A stretch of DNA of 64,000 nucleotides from JACVRX01 sp963819885 (lineage in GTDB: Bacteria; Actinomycetota; Actinomycetes; Jiangellales; Jiangellaceae), in assembly GCA_963819885.1 (NCBI GenBank), contig CAWFXV010000032.1:248001-312000 (forward strand), read 5' to 3'. The stretch's first letter is position 1. Each line of letters opens with the position of its first letter. Under the pieces are notes generated by a model. The model searched no databases. It saw only the letters and a program-made list of their open reading frames with translations, and was not told the DNA's origin. Position numbers and translations under genes: made by a program. This document shows positions 61,583-64,000 of this stretch, one piece after another.

Positions 61583-63322
61583 ATGATCACGTCACACGAC
61601 ATCATCGTGGTCGGCGGCGGGGGAGCGGGGCTGCGAGCAGCGATCGCCGCCGCCGAGACGATCCCGGGCCTGGACGTGGCCGTCGTGTCCAAGGTCTATC
61701 CGATGCGAAGTCACACCGTCTCCGCCGAGGGCGGCGCGGCGGGTGTCGTCGCCGATGACGACAGTCTCGACGAGCACGCGTACGACACGATCTCCGGCGG
61801 GGACTGGCTGTGCGACCAGCACGCCGTCGAGTTGTTCGTCAAGGAGGCGCCGCGCGAACTGGTGCGGCTGGAGCACTGGGGTTGTCCGTGGAGCCGCACG
61901 CCGGATGGACACATCGCTGTTCGTCCATTCGGTGGGATGACGAAGCAGCGGACCTGGTTCGCTGCGGACAAGACCGGCTTCCATCTCCTCCACACGCTGT
62001 TCCAGACCTCTCTCAAATACGAGACCGTGCATCGCTACGACGAGTGGTTCGTTACCCGGCTGCTCGTTGACGACGGCCGGGTTCAGGGCGTCGTCGCCGT
62101 CGAGATCTCGACTGGCCGGATCGAGACGCTTCTCGCCAAGTCGGTCGTCCTCGCCACCGGCGGCTGTGGGCGGGTCTTCCCGTTTACGACGAATGCCGCA
62201 ATCAAGACCGGCGACGGCATGGCGCTCGCCTATCGCGCCGGTGCGCCGCTGAAGGACATGGAGTTCGTGCAGTACCACCCGACCGGGCTGCCGTTCACCG
62301 GCATCCTCATCACCGAGGCGGCCCGCGCCGAGGGCGGTTGGCTGCTCAACAAGGACGGCTACCGCTACCTGCAGGACTACGACCTCGGCATGCCGTCGCC
62401 CACGCCGGTCCTGCGCAGCATGGAACTCGGCCCACGTGACCGGCTGTCGCAAGCGTTCGAGCACGAAGTCGAGAAGGGACGCACCACCGATACGCCCTAC
62501 GGCCCGGTTGTGCACCTTGATCTTCGCCATCTGGGGGCGGCGAAGATCGAGGAGAAGATTCCGTTCGTTCGCGAGCTGTGCATGAACTACCAGAACATCG
62601 ACCCGGCGAAGGAGCTGGTTCCAGTCCGGCCCGTCGTCCACTACGTCATGGGCGGCGTGCACACGGACATCGACGGAGCGACGCCCATCGCGGGGCTGTT
62701 CGCAGCGGGTGAGGTCGCGTGCGTCAGCATCAATGGTGCCAACCGACTCGGCTCGAACTCGCTGCCTGAGCTGTTCGTCTTCGGTACCAGGGCCGGCCGT
62801 GCGGCGGCCTGGTACACGCTGCGGGCGAAGGAGCCCACCCACGCAGTCGTTGCACAGGCGGCGGACGAACGGCGCCGGCTGGAGGACGATGTGTTGGGCC
62901 GGGAAGGTGGCGAAGATCGGATATCGGCCATTCGGACCGCCATGCAATCCACGATGGAGGAGAGTGCTGGCATCTATCGTTCTGGCGATTCCCTCGCCAA
63001 GGGCGCGGATACCCTGCGCGAACTCCAGGAGCGGCTTCCCCGGGCGACACTCGACGACCGAAGCCGGGCGTTCAACACCGAGCTGGTTGCCGCGCTCGAG
63101 CAAGCCGCCATGCTCGATGTGTCCGAGGCCATCGTCCAGAGTGCGATCCGTCGGGAGGAGTCGCGGGGAGCTCACCAGCGCACCGACTTCCCCAAGCGCG
63201 ACGACGAACGGTTCCTCGCTCATTCCGTCGCGTACCGGGAGCCCGACGGGTCGTGCCGGATCGAGTATCTACCAGTCACGATCACCCGGTGGCCGCCAGG
63301 CGAGCGGATTTATGGAAGGTGA
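61583..63322 (+). CDS. frdA: Fumarate reductase / succinate dehydrogenase flavoprotein, second copy
   Basis: FAD subunit of a second complex II-type enzyme. IIVVGGGGAGLRAAIAAAE binds FAD, PMRSHTVSAEGGAAGVV holds the FAD-linking His, QYHPTGLPFTGILITEAARA and GGWLLNKDG form the dicarboxylate site, and GANRLGSNSLPELFVFG follows. The HTVSAEGGAAGV form and overall sequence are closer to FrdA (fumarate reductase) than to the SdhA at 40155-41897; direction of the reaction is inferred. ATG 61583 has AGGGG just upstream; ATG 61565 is possible. It overlaps the iron-sulfur gene as ATGA. Confidence 0.9.
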   Translation: MITSHDIIVVGGGGAGLRAAIAAAETIPGLDVAVVSKVYPMRSHTVSAEGGAAGVVADDDSLDEHAYDTISGGDWLCDQHAVELFVKEAPRELVRLEHWGCPWSRTPDGHIAVRPFGGMTKQRTWFAADKTGFHLLHTLFQTSLKYETVHRYDEWFVTRLLVDDGRVQGVVAVEISTGRIETLLAKSVVLATGGCGRVFPFTTNAAIKTGDGMALAYRAGAPLKDMEFVQYHPTGLPFTGILITEAARAEGGWLLNKDGYRYLQDYDLGMPSPTPVLRSMELGPRDRLSQAFEHEVEKGRTTDTPYGPVVHLDLRHLGAAKIEEKIPFVRELCMNYQNIDPAKELVPVRPVVHYVMGGVHTDIDGATPIAGLFAAGEVACVSINGANRLGSNSLPELFVFGTRAGRAAAWYTLRAKEPTHAVVAQAADERRRLEDDVLGREGGEDRISAIRTAMQSTMEESAGIYRSGDSLAKGADTLRELQERLPRATLDDRSRAFNTELVAALEQAAMLDVSEAIVQSAIRREESRGAHQRTDFPKRDDERFLAHSVAYREPDGSCRIEYLPVTITRWPPGERIYGR

Positions 63323-64000
63323 TGATGGCCGACACCATTACCCTCGACGTTGCTCGATATCGGCCTGGGCAGGAGGCCGAGCCGACCCTCCAGAGTTACG
63401 ACGTGCCGCTGCGCGATGACTGGGTCGTCCTCGACGGCCTCAACTACGTCAAGGACGAACTGGACGGCACGCTTTCCTACCGCTGGTCGTGCCGGATGGG
63501 TATCTGCGGCAGCTGCGGCATGACCGTCAACGGCGAACCCAAACTGACCTGCGCAACTTTCCTCACCGAATACGCGCCGGGGCCGATCCGGGTCGAGCCG
63601 CTGGGCAACTTCCCGGTGCTGCGGGACCTCGTCGTCGACATCGACGACTTCCTCAGCAAGCTCTCGCGGGTCAAGCCGTGGCTCGTGCGGGACGAGGCGC
63701 CGGTGTCCGATGGCGAGTACTTGCAGACGCCGGAGGAGTTAGAGGAATTCCGGCAGTACAGCATGTGCATCAACTGCATGCTGTGTTACTCCGCGTGCCC
63801 GGTGTACGGGATCGACGAGGAGTTCGTCGGGCCGGCCGCGATCGCGCTCGCGCAGAGATACAACCTTGACTCCCGAGACGAGGGCGCAGCGGACCGGCTG
63901 GACGTGCTGATCCACCCTGACGGCCTATGGGGGTGCACGTTCGTCGGTGATTGCACCCGAGTGTGCCCCAAGCACGTAGATCCGGCCGGGGCCATTCAGC
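63322..64000 (+). CDS. frdB: Fumarate reductase / succinate dehydrogenase iron-sulfur subunit, partial at window end
   Basis: The frame is open from ATG 63322 to the window edge. [2Fe-2S] ligands are in SCRMGICGSCGMTVNGEP and KLTCATF, the [4Fe-4S] set in CINCMLCYSACPVYG and the [3Fe-4S] set in CTFVGDCTRVCPKHVDP. About 226 residues are visible; the family usually has about 240-250, so little is missing. ATG 63325 is an equally good start. Anchor subunits, if any, lie beyond the window. Confidence 0.92.
   Translation, partial: MMADTITLDVARYRPGQEAEPTLQSYDVPLRDDWVVLDGLNYVKDELDGTLSYRWSCRMGICGSCGMTVNGEPKLTCATFLTEYAPGPIRVEPLGNFPVLRDLVVDIDDFLSKLSRVKPWLVRDEAPVSDGEYLQTPEELEEFRQYSMCINCMLCYSACPVYGIDEEFVGPAAIALAQRYNLDSRDEGAADRLDVLIHPDGLWGCTFVGDCTRVCPKHVDPAGAIQ

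Overview
The window is about 64 kb of high-GC bacterial chromosome and almost certainly comes from an actinobacterium (Actinomycetota). The signs are the gene orders rplM-rpsI-glmM / glmS-acpS-nnr-alr-(hydrolase)-tsaE-tsaB-rimI-tsaD-groES-groEL, guaB-guaB3-(gabD2)-guaA and sdhCDAB next to a BMP-type nucleoside transporter operon; two HrcA (CIRCE) operators before groES; a His-rich GroEL tail; frequent GTG starts; and at least ten genes whose TANNNT -10 box lies 6-7 nt before the start codon, which predicts leaderless mRNAs. I cannot name the genus. No tRNA, rRNA or CRISPR array was seen.

Layout. 1-4.3 kb: a pullulanase-type GH13 enzyme whose first 1.17 kb carries at least seven frame changes, and a convergent TrpB2-type tryptophan synthase beta gene with one frameshift. 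4.4-20 kb: housekeeping block (ribosomal proteins L13 and S9, amino-sugar synthesis, CoA and ACP priming, NAD(P)HX repair, alanine racemase, the t6A genes tsaE/tsaB/tsaD with rimI, and GroES/GroEL). An HTH-nucleotidyltransferase / HEPN toxin-antitoxin pair sits between rimI and tsaD. 20-28.3 kb: an aminotransferase, IMP dehydrogenase and its GuaB3 relative, succinate-semialdehyde dehydrogenase and GMP synthase. Between the last two lies a damaged spot: a short-chain dehydrogenase interrupted by a 20-C run and joined tail to tail with a truncated ABC exporter gene. 28.6-33.7 kb: a glycerophosphodiesterase and a LiaFSR-like envelope-stress system (PspC/LiaF-like protein, PspC histidine kinase, LuxR-type regulator). 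33.7-39.3 kb: pcrA, an M28 peptidase gene flanked by a direct duplication of the pcrA 3' end, and a ROK kinase. 39.4-42.7 kb: sdhCDAB. 43-52.5 kb: an unknown protein, the large subunit of methylmalonyl-CoA mutase, and a nucleoside uptake and salvage operon (BMP lipoprotein, ATPase, two permeases, cdd, deoA). 52.5-60.3 kb: accessory stretch with a hydrolase, an AhpD-like protein, a second MntA/HepT remnant, pta-ackA, a two-gene module sharing a short repeat motif, and a DUF421 pair. 60.4-64 kb: add, then a second succinate dehydrogenase/fumarate reductase (flavoprotein and iron-sulfur subunit, the latter cut by the window end).

The genes centre on cell-wall precursor supply, protein folding, purine synthesis and nucleoside salvage, and on the succinate/acetate end of central metabolism. 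The most unusual items are the two-gene module at 58.0-59.3 kb, in which a membrane protein (C-terminus) and a small helical protein (N-terminus) carry the same ten-residue motif, reminiscent of amyloid-type signalling pairs; two nucleotidyltransferase/HEPN modules that each keep an intact antitoxin gene but a broken toxin gene; and the pcrA 3'-end duplication around the peptidase gene. Several frameshifts may be sequencing errors, and I flag this where it matters.
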